Assembly: GCF_028291725.1 (NCBI RefSeq)
Contig: NZ_JAQGNT010000096.1
Location: 1-48,421 of the forward strand
DNA: 48,421 nt
From: Hydrocarboniphaga sp.
Lineage (GTDB): Bacteria; Pseudomonadota; Gammaproteobacteria; Nevskiales; Nevskiaceae
Direction: 5' to 3'
Shown here: positions 33,148 through 40,693 of the stretch, piece by piece
How the letters are laid out: each line of letters starts with the position of its first letter
Numbering within the stretch: the first letter of the stretch is position 1
Program-made: the position numbers and the translations under genes
Notes under the pieces: generated by a model
Databases searched by the model: none
What the model was told of the DNA's origin: nothing
Seen by the model: the letters and a program-made list of their open reading frames with translations, nothing else

Positions 33148-33917
33148 ACGTGCTGTGCTCCATCGCCGACGGCGTCTGCGAAATCCGCCTGAATCGGCCG
33201 GACAAGCTCAACGCGATCACGCCGCCGATGTGGGTCGAGCTCAACGCGGCGCTGGATCGGGCGCAAGCCGACTCGGCGGTGCGCGTGATTCTGTTCAGCG
33301 GGGCAGGCAAGTCGTTCTGCGCCGGCGCCGATCTGGGTGCCTTCAGTGCCGACGCGATGGCTGACGAGGTGCCCAGCGGCCTCGACAATCCGGGTGGCCG
33401 CTTCACCGCGCGGCTGCCGCATATCGACCGGATGATGATCGCCGCGGTGCAAGGTCACGCGGTCGGCATCGGCACTACGCTGCTGCTGCAGTGCGACTAC
33501 GTGCTCGCTGCGCCGACGGCCAGGTTGCTGCTGCCCTTCGTACAGCGCGGCTTCGTACCGGAGGCCGGCAGCTCGTTGAGCCTGCAGCAGCGCATCGGCT
33601 ATCTGCGCGCAGCCGAGATGATGCTGATGGGCGAGCCGGTCGATGCGGCGACGGCCCGTGAATGGGGATTGCTGAATCGGCTGGTCGACGAGGATCGGCT
33701 GCTCGCCGAGGCGCGCGCTGCGGCGGCGCGCGTCGCCGCGCTGCCGCCGTCGGCACTGCGGCGCACCCGTGAGCTGATGCGTCGGCCTTGCGCGACCATC
33801 GACGCGCAGTTGCTGCGCGAGTCCGAGGCCTTCACCGCGCAGCTGCACACCGAAGAAGTGCGCGAGGCGATCGCCGCTTTCATGGAGAAGCGCAAGCCGG
33901 ATTTCTCCGGGTTCTGA
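33144..33917 (+). CDS. Crotonase-superfamily enoyl-CoA isomerase-like protein
   Basis: A 257-aa crotonase. SFCAGADLGAF and VQGHAVGIGTTLLLQ form the oxyanion region. The hydratase glutamates are missing, but FVPEAGSSLSLQQRIG carries the Glu used by 3,2-enoyl-CoA isomerases (ECI2/PECI type). I therefore favour double-bond isomerisation over hydration. ATG 33144 overlaps the sulfotransferase stop by four bases. A much longer open frame extends upstream to 32049, but it lies inside the sulfotransferase gene and is not real. Followed after 19 bases by an SDR. Confidence 0.87.
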   Translation: MNVLCSIADGVCEIRLNRPDKLNAITPPMWVELNAALDRAQADSAVRVILFSGAGKSFCAGADLGAFSADAMADEVPSGLDNPGGRFTARLPHIDRMMIAAVQGHAVGIGTTLLLQCDYVLAAPTARLLLPFVQRGFVPEAGSSLSLQQRIGYLRAAEMMLMGEPVDAATAREWGLLNRLVDEDRLLAEARAAAARVAALPPSALRRTRELMRRPCATIDAQLLRESEAFTAQLHTEEVREAIAAFMEKRKPDFSGF

Positions 33918-33936
33918 GCGCAACCGGAGAGGCACT

Positions 33937-34740
33937 GTGCAGGATCTGAAAGGCCGCGTCGCGTTCATCACCGGAGGCGCCAGCGGCATCGGCCTGGGGA
34001 TCGCCCGAGCCTGCGCCGAAGCCGGCATGAAGCTGATGCTCGCCGACGTCGATGCCGATGCGCTTGCGGCCGCGCAGGCCCGCCTGGCCGCGACCGGGTA
34101 CGCGGCTGCCGTGCAGATTCTGGATGTTCGCGACGAAGCGGCCTGGGATGCGGCGGCCGCTCGCGCCGAAACCCTGTTCGGCGGCGTGCACCTGCTATGC
34201 AACAACGCCGGAATCACCGGCAGCGGACGCCCGGTGGAAGAACTCGAGCCCGCCGAATGGCGGCGCATCATCGACACCAACCTGACCGGCAGCTTCCTCG
34301 GTTTGCGCAGCCTGCTGCCGCGCATGCGCCGCGCGGGCCAGGGCGGCCACGTCGTCAACACCGCGTCGATGGGTGCACTGCTGCCCTACGCCGGCGGCGC
34401 CAGCTACGTCGCCAGCAAGGCCGGCATGCTTGCGCTGAGCGAAGCCTTGAGGCTGGAACTACGGGGCTCAGCCATCGGCGTCTCGGTGCTGCTGCCGGCG
34501 CAGGTGCGTACACGGCTGTTCGAAACCTCGTCGCAGCAGCTGGCGCCGCAGGATGCGGATGCGATGTCGCGCCGGGCGGCGGCGCGACACCGTCTTGAAT
34601 ACGAAGGCATGGAGCCGCTGGAAGTGGGCCGCCAGGTGCTCGACGCGATCCGCGAAAATCGTTTCTACGTGTTCACTCATCCGCAGCTCGGTGCCGCTGT
34701 CGAGCAGCGCTTCGGGGCGATGATCGAGGCGATGAGGTAG
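33937..34740 (+). CDS. SDR-family oxidoreductase
   Basis: A 267-aa SDR with TGGASGIG, CNNAG, and the catalytic Ser in NTASMG and Tyr/Lys in ASYVASKAG. The C-terminal part after LRLELRGSAIGVSVLLPAQVRTRLF is the less conserved substrate lid; it resembles SDRs acting on larger substrates and lacks the usual DGG end. GTG 33937 follows ACCGGAGAGGCACT. It is the last gene of the string beginning at the PhyH dioxygenase. After it the gene content changes to unrelated proteins. Confidence 0.85.
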   Translation: MQDLKGRVAFITGGASGIGLGIARACAEAGMKLMLADVDADALAAAQARLAATGYAAAVQILDVRDEAAWDAAAARAETLFGGVHLLCNNAGITGSGRPVEELEPAEWRRIIDTNLTGSFLGLRSLLPRMRRAGQGGHVVNTASMGALLPYAGGASYVASKAGMLALSEALRLELRGSAIGVSVLLPAQVRTRLFETSSQQLAPQDADAMSRRAAARHRLEYEGMEPLEVGRQVLDAIRENRFYVFTHPQLGAAVEQRFGAMIEAMR

Positions 34741-34931
34741 TTCCTCGTTCGCGGACTCTTGCTTGTAACGCGATCTCCGCTACATTTCCAGGTCGCTCAA
34801 AGTCTAGACGGCATTGCGCTAGTGGTTGAAGCTCTGTGGGGGCGAGAGCGGCATCGCATCATCAAGCATGAGGATGCTGCGCTGTCGAAAGTCCGACACG
34901 GTCTGTCGTTAGCACATAAAGGGGGAATGTC

Positions 34932-35261
34932 ATGTCGACCAAGTTCGGATTGGTCCGGGTCAGCGGCGCGGCCTCGCTGCTTGGCGCGTTCTCGGTTCGC
35001 AAGGAAAAAAGCCTGGATTCCGTGCCGATCGCCGGCGCCAATCTCATTGAGGGCCAGGACGTTGCGGTCGAACTGGCAGCCGGGACTTACTGGGCGCGCT
35101 ACGTGATCCTGATCGTGGAGAACGGTTTTGGCGGGACGTTCCACTACCAGTTGCCGATCGACGGCGTATCGCGTTACGACAGCGGCGCCAAGAACGTCGA
35201 CACGACGCGCGGTCCGCGCGACCAGGCCGTCGAACGGCCCTGGGTCCAGTTCAACGTCTAA
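34932..35261 (+). CDS. Small protein of unknown function
   Basis: A 109-aa protein I do not recognise. It has no signal peptide or membrane segment. The middle (VAVELAAGTYWARYVILIVENGFGGTFHYQLP) alternates hydrophobic and polar residues like beta-strands, which suggests a small beta-sandwich. The N-terminus is basic (VRKEKS) and the end acidic/aromatic (ERPWVQFNV). ATG 34932 follows AAAGGGGGAATGTC, a good ribosome-binding site. It is 10 bases upstream of a secreted beta-barrel gene and probably co-transcribed with it. The 190 bp before it hold no gene. Confidence 0.65.
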   Translation: MSTKFGLVRVSGAASLLGAFSVRKEKSLDSVPIAGANLIEGQDVAVELAAGTYWARYVILIVENGFGGTFHYQLPIDGVSRYDSGAKNVDTTRGPRDQAVERPWVQFNV

Positions 35262-35271
35262 GGCAAACACG

Positions 35272-36420
35272 ATGATGATCAAGCTTAGCCAGCGGGCATG
35301 CGTGTTGTTGTGGGCCCTGTCGTCGATCCCGGCGTTTGCCGAGGATCAGGTGACCCCGGTGTATCAGCATGAAGGTGGCGCCGCAGTCGAGGGCGGCGGC
35401 GACTGGAGCAGCTATCAGTCCGACGATGCCGCCGGCTCGGTCACCGCGGCGAGCCTGCTGGGCATCTCGGGCGACGTCGTCGCCAACGTGGAGAACATCC
35501 GTGACATCGTCGTCGCGTTCAAGGGTGCGAGTGAAGGCGGCGGCAACGGGACGCTCGCCCTTGCCGTGGCGCCGGCGCGCACGGCCTGGTCGCCATTCGA
35601 CTTGCCGGACTATCGGAATCACGACTACGTGCGCCTGCTGTCGTCGACCACACTCAGCTACGCGCAGGGGCAGGCCAAGATCGGCGACATCGATTACGAG
35701 CGTCAGGCCGCCGCCATCGAGATGAGCTATATCTTCAACCGCAGCGACGACCCGGTCATCGCGTTCGACGATGCGCTGCACGACCAGGCAGTCACCGAGC
35801 GTAAAGACAAATGTACCGTGCAGGCGGAGCTTTTCAAGCAGGCAAATCAGGTCGGCGGACAAGAAGACGACAAGCCGATCTTCGACGCCGTCAAGGCCTG
35901 CGACCAGATCGTCCAGGCCAGCCTGCGCTGGAACCGCTCGAACGCGTCGTTCTCCTATGGGCAGGGCTGGATCAAGCCGCACGACGGCGGCGACCAGAGC
36001 AGCCTGGGCAAGACACTCGCGGTGTCGTTGACCTATGGCTTTGAACATCTCGACGGCGGCCGGCTGGATCTCAAGAACCGCGCCGCGCTTGCCGTCACCT
36101 ATCGACGCAGCCTGAGCGAACCGGTGCTGCAGACCCTGGGCACTGCCAGCGTCGAGCGCAAGGACACGTCGCTGCTGGTGGCGCGCCTGACGTTCGGCTC
36201 CGACACAATCCGCGCGCTGGCCGAGTTCAGCGATGCCGGCTCACGAGACATCACGGCGTCGCAGCGAACCTTCAAGCAAGCCCTGGGCGTCGATCTGCGT
36301 CTGATCAAGGGAGCATGGGTGAATCTGCGCTTCGGCCGGCTGAGCGACGTCGGCGGCGACGGCAAGGAAACGGCCTCGCTGCTGAGCCTGAGCTACAGCC
36401 CGTCGGCGCTGCTCAACTGA
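35272..36420 (+). CDS. Secreted, probable outer-membrane beta-barrel protein of unknown family
   Basis: A 382-aa protein with a clear signal peptide (MMIKLSQRACVLLWALSSIP, cleavage predicted after AFA before EDQ). The mature part has many alternating-residue strands ending in Tyr, Phe or Leu (TLSYAQGQAKIG, ASLRWNRSNASFSYGQG, TLAVSLTYGFEHL, LAVTYRRSL, VNLRFGRLSD, LLSLSYSPSALL), as expected for an outer-membrane barrel. Two Cys flank a central polar loop (KDKC and KACDQ), possibly disulfide-linked. ATG 35272 or 35275 is possible; the ribosome-binding site is weak. I cannot name a family. It ends convergently with the TonB-dependent receptor. Confidence 0.75.
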   Translation: MMIKLSQRACVLLWALSSIPAFAEDQVTPVYQHEGGAAVEGGGDWSSYQSDDAAGSVTAASLLGISGDVVANVENIRDIVVAFKGASEGGGNGTLALAVAPARTAWSPFDLPDYRNHDYVRLLSSTTLSYAQGQAKIGDIDYERQAAAIEMSYIFNRSDDPVIAFDDALHDQAVTERKDKCTVQAELFKQANQVGGQEDDKPIFDAVKACDQIVQASLRWNRSNASFSYGQGWIKPHDGGDQSSLGKTLAVSLTYGFEHLDGGRLDLKNRAALAVTYRRSLSEPVLQTLGTASVERKDTSLLVARLTFGSDTIRALAEFSDAGSRDITASQRTFKQALGVDLRLIKGAWVNLRFGRLSDVGGDGKETASLLSLSYSPSALLN

Positions 36421-36454
36421 GGCGATTGGCGGAGTGGCCGATGGGGCGAGCGTG

Positions 36455-36493
36455 AAAAAGCGAGGCAGTGCCCAGCAGGGAAGCACTGCCTCG
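36455..36493 (-). terminator. Rho-independent terminator of the TonB receptor gene
   Basis: CGAGGCAGTG (36461-36470) pairs with CACTGCCTCG (36484-36493). On the minus strand the stem is followed by CTTTTTCAC. It lies 18 bases after the receptor stop codon, in the right direction. Confidence 0.8.
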
Positions 36494-36510
36494 TGGGGAA
36501 ACCGCTGGGC

Positions 36511-38937
36511 TCAGAACTCGAGCCCGACGTTCGCGCCGTAGGTGCGTGGCGGCAGATACTGCGATTGCCAGACGCCGAACGAGCTCTGTGCATTGGTCCT
36601 GATATCCGAGTTTTCGAGGTTCTGGACGAAACAATCCACATACCAGGGCTTCTCCGATGCGGCCGTGTAGCGCAGGCCCAGGTCGGTGCGGGTGTAGTTC
36701 TTCTGGCGATCACCCGAGCCGTCGTTGAACACGCTCAGCCAGCTGGCCGTCTCGTAGTGCGAGCTGAGGCGCGGCGCCAGCACCGCGCCATTGGCCAGGT
36801 GGAACTTGTGTTCGTAGAGCAATTGCGCGGCAAATTTCGGCGCATGCGGCAGCTCGTTGCCGGTCACATCCAGACAGTTCGAAATGTCGGCGACCGGGCA
36901 GGGCGGCAGCGCGTAGTCGTTGCTGCCGGCGATCAGCTTGCCGAGTTCGGTGTGCGTATAGGCCATCGACAGCCGGACCAGATCGTCGCGGCTGATCTTC
37001 GCGGCCATTTCGGACTCGACGCCGTAGACCTTGGCGCCTTCGGCGTTGGAGGTCACCAGCGAATGCGATCCGTCCGTGTTGGTGACCGGGGCGCTGAACT
37101 GGAAGTCCTTGAAGTCCTGGTAGTAGACCGCGTTGTTGAAAGTGACGCGATTGTCGAAGAAGCTGTTCTTGATGCCGGCCTCGTAATTGGTCAGCGTCTC
37201 CGGGCCGTATTCGACCCCGCCGTCCTGCAGGCCACCCGATTTGTAGCCACTGGACAGGCTCGCGTAGGCGAGGGTGTCCTTGGCTATGTCGTAGCCGACA
37301 CGAGCGAGGTAGGTGAGCTTGTTGCCGCTGTAATGGCCGTCGTTGTGCTGGTAGGTCGAGAAGCCCGAGCCTGGCGCCAGCGGGTCGCTGCTGGGGTCGA
37401 CCGGCACGTGGGCCGCGGTCGTTGCGCTGTCCCAGCCGTTGTTGGTGCCGCCCTTGTTCTCGCGAACGTCGGCGGTATAGCGCAGGCCACCGGTCAGGTG
37501 CAGGTCCTGCGTCAGGTTCCAGGTGGTCTGGCCGAAGATCGCCTTGGACTCGACGGTTTCCTTGGGCTGGATGAAGGATCCCTGCCAGGCCACGGTGCCC
37601 TGCTGCGTGCCGTTGAAGATCGGAATGTCGAAGCGGATCTCGTTGTCTTCCGCCGCGTAGTACAGGCCCAGTATCCAGTCGATGCTGTGTTCGCCGCTGG
37701 ATTGCAGCGTCAGCTCATGGCTGTAGTTGTTGTAGCGCGAATGGTTGGTGCGATCTTCCTGGTAGGTTGCGCCGGTAGTGAAGCTGGTCGGTACCTTGGC
37801 GCCGCCGTCCTGGTCGAAATCCGAGGCGCCGGTGAAGTGCGAGTAGCCGGCGACGTAGGCCATGGCCAGGTCATCGTTGATCGCGTAGTCGACACGGCTG
37901 CGCAGGGTCGTGGCGTCGCGCTTCACATAGGGCGCCGTGTCGATCAGTGCGGACCAGCGGTCTTCGCCGGGCCGCGGGTCCTGCATCAGATTCATGTTGG
38001 GCGTGCCGCGATCGGCGAAGGTCTCGAGCGACAGGTTCCAGCTCAGCTGCTCGGACGGATGCCACAGCATGCTGGCTCGCGCGGCGCTCTGATCCTGGGC
38101 GCTGTATTTGTCGCCTTGCTGCACGAACAGGTTCGGATTCAGCGGCTGGAACGGCACGCTGGTTTCATTGGCGGCGTTGTAGGCGGCAAGGGCGGCCTGC
38201 TGGCTTTGCAGCGACGGATGCGGCGCATCCTGATAGTCGACATAACCGTCGTGCTGCTCGTGCACGAAGGCCAGGCGTACCGCGAAGGTATCGCCCATCG
38301 GCAGGTTCAGCGCGCCGCGCGTGCCGAAGCGGTTGTAGTTACCGACTCCCGCCTCGACCTGGCCGGAGGTTTGCCCGAGCACCGCTCTGGCGGTCTGCAT
38401 GTTGACGGCGCCGACGGTGGAGTTGCGGCCCCACAGCGTGCCCTGCGGCCCGCGCAGCACTTCGATGGAGTCCATGTCGAACAGCAGGCTGGTCGCGCCT
38501 TCGGCTCGCGGCGAATAGATGCCGTTGACGAACATCGCCACTTCCGGATCGGCGTACTCGGTCTTGGCGCTGTCGTTGCCGATGCCGCGCAAGGTCATCG
38601 TGATCACGCCGTGATCGCCTTGCGAGGTCGCCTGGAAACTCGGCACCAGATGGACGATGTCCTGCACGGTCTGCACATGCGCATCCTGCAGCGCCGCGGC
38701 ATTGATCGCGGTGACCGCGATCGGTGTTTCCTGCAGCGAGGTCGAGCGCTTGGTCGCCGTGACGATGACTTCCTCGATCGCGTCCGGCTCGGTGGCAGCG
38801 ACGGCTTGATTCTCCGGCGGCATAGGCGGCGCCTGCTGGGCCATCGCCGACGGCGATCCGGCGAGGAAGGCCATCAGCAAAGCGCGCCGGCTGAACGCGG
38901 CTTCCTTCAGACGGAACTTGGGTTCCTTGATTCGCAT
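36511..38937 (-). CDS. TonB-dependent outer-membrane receptor
   Basis: An 808-aa TonB-dependent transporter. A twin-Arg-like signal peptide (SRRALLMAFLAGSPSAMAQ) is followed by the TonB box region IEEVIVTATK (about 55-64). The plug domain follows, with VLRGPQGTLWGRNSTVGAVNM. The 22-stranded barrel ends at PRTYGANVGLEF with the expected terminal Phe. ATG 38937 has AAGGAGGAGAGAG, a strong ribosome-binding site. It is divergent from a tryptophan-halogenase-like gene across two LacI-type operators and has its own terminator. Context (GH3 enzyme, sugar transporters, LacI) indicates an oligosaccharide or glycoside as ligand, as in Xanthomonas CUT loci; a siderophore is less likely. Confidence 0.93.
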   Translation of the reverse strand: MRIKEPKFRLKEAAFSRRALLMAFLAGSPSAMAQQAPPMPPENQAVAATEPDAIEEVIVTATKRSTSLQETPIAVTAINAAALQDAHVQTVQDIVHLVPSFQATSQGDHGVITMTLRGIGNDSAKTEYADPEVAMFVNGIYSPRAEGATSLLFDMDSIEVLRGPQGTLWGRNSTVGAVNMQTARAVLGQTSGQVEAGVGNYNRFGTRGALNLPMGDTFAVRLAFVHEQHDGYVDYQDAPHPSLQSQQAALAAYNAANETSVPFQPLNPNLFVQQGDKYSAQDQSAARASMLWHPSEQLSWNLSLETFADRGTPNMNLMQDPRPGEDRWSALIDTAPYVKRDATTLRSRVDYAINDDLAMAYVAGYSHFTGASDFDQDGGAKVPTSFTTGATYQEDRTNHSRYNNYSHELTLQSSGEHSIDWILGLYYAAEDNEIRFDIPIFNGTQQGTVAWQGSFIQPKETVESKAIFGQTTWNLTQDLHLTGGLRYTADVRENKGGTNNGWDSATTAAHVPVDPSSDPLAPGSGFSTYQHNDGHYSGNKLTYLARVGYDIAKDTLAYASLSSGYKSGGLQDGGVEYGPETLTNYEAGIKNSFFDNRVTFNNAVYYQDFKDFQFSAPVTNTDGSHSLVTSNAEGAKVYGVESEMAAKISRDDLVRLSMAYTHTELGKLIAGSNDYALPPCPVADISNCLDVTGNELPHAPKFAAQLLYEHKFHLANGAVLAPRLSSHYETASWLSVFNDGSGDRQKNYTRTDLGLRYTAASEKPWYVDCFVQNLENSDIRTNAQSSFGVWQSQYLPPRTYGANVGLEF

Positions 38938-39034
38938 CTCTCTCCTCCTTATGGGCTTGCGCCTCTGTGTTCATTTTTTTGCGTGCTCATTGCAAACGCA
39001 CGCCGAACCTGTGCCGCGATACTGAACCAATTAA

Positions 39035-39046
39035 GACAGCGCTGTC
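39035..39046. promoter_or_regulatory. LacI-family operator GACAGCGCTGTC, site 1
   Basis: A perfect 12-bp palindrome in an AT-rich stretch between the TonB receptor and the halogenase. The identical sequence is at 44748-44759 upstream of the sugar transporter-GH3 operon. The LacI gene at 46328 is the likely binding protein. Confidence 0.82.
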
Positions 39047-39065
39047 AATTAAATTTAACCGAGGT

Positions 39066-39079
39066 TGACAGCGTTATCA
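39066..39079. promoter_or_regulatory. LacI-family operator, degenerate site 2
   Basis: TGACAGCGTTATCA is an imperfect version of TGACAGCGCTGTCA, placed 31 bases centre-to-centre from site 1 (about three helical turns) and nearer the halogenase start. The two may serve the divergent promoters or be bound cooperatively. Confidence 0.6.
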
Positions 39080-39127
39080 GGAGCCGCCATCGTCGCTACA
39101 TGAGGCATTAAAAATTGGGGAGAGAAA

Positions 39128-40675
39128 ATGGCGGCCATCAAACGGATCTTGATCGTCGGCGGAGGCACCGCCGGCTGGCTGACCGCCGCGATGCTGTCGC
39201 GTCTGCTCGGCAGCGCCGGCGGGCAGGGCGTGCAGCTGACGCTGGTGGAGTCGCCGGAGATCGCCACGGTCGGCGTGGGCGAGGGCACGTTCCCGTCGAT
39301 CAAGGGCAGCCTGTCGCTGATCGGCATCGACGAGGCGCGCTTCATGCGCGCCAGCCAGGGCACGTTCAAGCAGGGCATCCAGTTTCGGCACTGGGTGCGG
39401 CCGCCGGGCGCGGCCGGTGCGGCGAGTTACTTCCATCCTTTCAGCCTGCCGAGCCAGCGCGGCGACGGTCCGGAGCTGCTGCCTTACTGGCTGCTGGGCG
39501 AGACCGAAGGCCGGCCTGCATTCGCAGAGGCAGTGACCTTGCAGAAATCGATCGTCGACGCTGGCCGCGGCCCGAAGCGGTTCAATGACGCGGATTTTCA
39601 GGGGCCGATGAACTACGCGTATCACTTCGACGCCGCGCGCTTCGCCGCGCTGCTGTGCGAGCACTCGACCGCGACCGGCGTCGAGCATTTGCGTGCGACG
39701 GTGGAACGCGTCGAGCTGGCTGCCGACGGTGCGATTGCCCGCGTGGTGACGCGTGAACGCGGCGCGCTGACCGCTGATCTGTACATCGACTGCACCGGCT
39801 TTCGCGCGGCGCTGATCGGCAGCGCTCTCAAGGCGCCGTTTCGCAACATGAACTCGGTGCTGTTCAACGATCGCGCACTGGCGATGCAGGTGCCCTACGA
39901 GCGGCCCGATGCGCCGATCGCGCCTTACACCATCGCCGCGGCGCAGGAGGCGGGCTGGATCTGGGACATCGGCCTCGACGCGCGGCGCGGCGTCGGCTAC
40001 GTCTATTCCAGCCGCTACAGCAGCGACGAGCGTGCCGAGGCGGTGTTGCGCGCCTATGTCGGCCGCGCCGGTGCCGGTCTGGAGGCCAAGCCGATCCGGC
40101 TCAATGTCGGTTACCGCGAAACGGCCTGGGTCAAGAACTGCGTATCGGTCGGCCTTGCCGGCGGCTTCGTCGAGCCGCTGGAATCATCCGGGATCGGCCT
40201 GATCGAAACCGCGGCCTACCTGATCGGCTACCTGTTGCCGCATGACGGCGAGATGGCGCCGGCGGCGCGGATCTACAACGAGCTGATGACCGGCCGTTAC
40301 CAGCGCATCTTCGACTTCATCAAGATGCATTACTGCCTGAGCCAGCGCAGCGACAGCCGCTACTGGATCGACAACGCCGACGCGGCGACGATTCCGGACA
40401 CGCTCAAGGACAAGCTCGCGATGTGGCGTTACCGCGCGCCGCACCGGCTGGATTTCGTCACCGACCTGGAAATGTACCTGCCGTCGAGCTGGCAGTACGT
40501 GCTGTACGGCATGGAATATCGCAGCGACCTGTCGGCCAGCCGCGCCCGCTATCCGCGCGCCGAGCAGGCGCAGCGCGAGTTCCAGACGATCCGCCAGCTC
40601 GCGCCGCACGCGGTGGCCGATCTGCCGGATCACCGCGCACTGGTGAAGCATATCTACCGGCGTGCGCTGCGCTGA
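39128..40675 (+). CDS. Tryptophan-halogenase-like flavoprotein of a sugar-uptake locus
   Basis: A 515-aa FADH2-dependent halogenase homologue. GGGTAGWLTA (11-20) binds FAD. Lys81 (GTFKQGIQF) aligns with the catalytic Lys79 of PrnA and Glu352 (PLESSGI) with Glu346. The halogenase fingerprint WxWxIP reads WIWDIG (277-282), Pro replaced by Gly. ATG 39128 follows GGGAGAGAAA. Genes of this kind recur beside TonB receptors for carbohydrates in Xanthomonas and Caulobacter relatives, where their reaction is not established. It shares operators with the divergent receptor, so it is induced with sugar uptake. Tryptophan is an unlikely substrate in this context. Confidence 0.88.
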   Translation: MAAIKRILIVGGGTAGWLTAAMLSRLLGSAGGQGVQLTLVESPEIATVGVGEGTFPSIKGSLSLIGIDEARFMRASQGTFKQGIQFRHWVRPPGAAGAASYFHPFSLPSQRGDGPELLPYWLLGETEGRPAFAEAVTLQKSIVDAGRGPKRFNDADFQGPMNYAYHFDAARFAALLCEHSTATGVEHLRATVERVELAADGAIARVVTRERGALTADLYIDCTGFRAALIGSALKAPFRNMNSVLFNDRALAMQVPYERPDAPIAPYTIAAAQEAGWIWDIGLDARRGVGYVYSSRYSSDERAEAVLRAYVGRAGAGLEAKPIRLNVGYRETAWVKNCVSVGLAGGFVEPLESSGIGLIETAAYLIGYLLPHDGEMAPAARIYNELMTGRYQRIFDFIKMHYCLSQRSDSRYWIDNADAATIPDTLKDKLAMWRYRAPHRLDFVTDLEMYLPSSWQYVLYGMEYRSDLSASRARYPRAEQAQREFQTIRQLAPHAVADLPDHRALVKHIYRRALR

Positions 40676-40693
40676 TCCGCTCCGGCAAGGCGT

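Noticed and set aside
36493-39111. An 872-codon open frame antisense to the TonB receptor
   Set aside because: It mirrors the receptor gene, which has a signal peptide, plug, barrel and strong ribosome-binding site. The antisense translation is Arg/Val-rich, has no domain resemblance and reflects high GC only.
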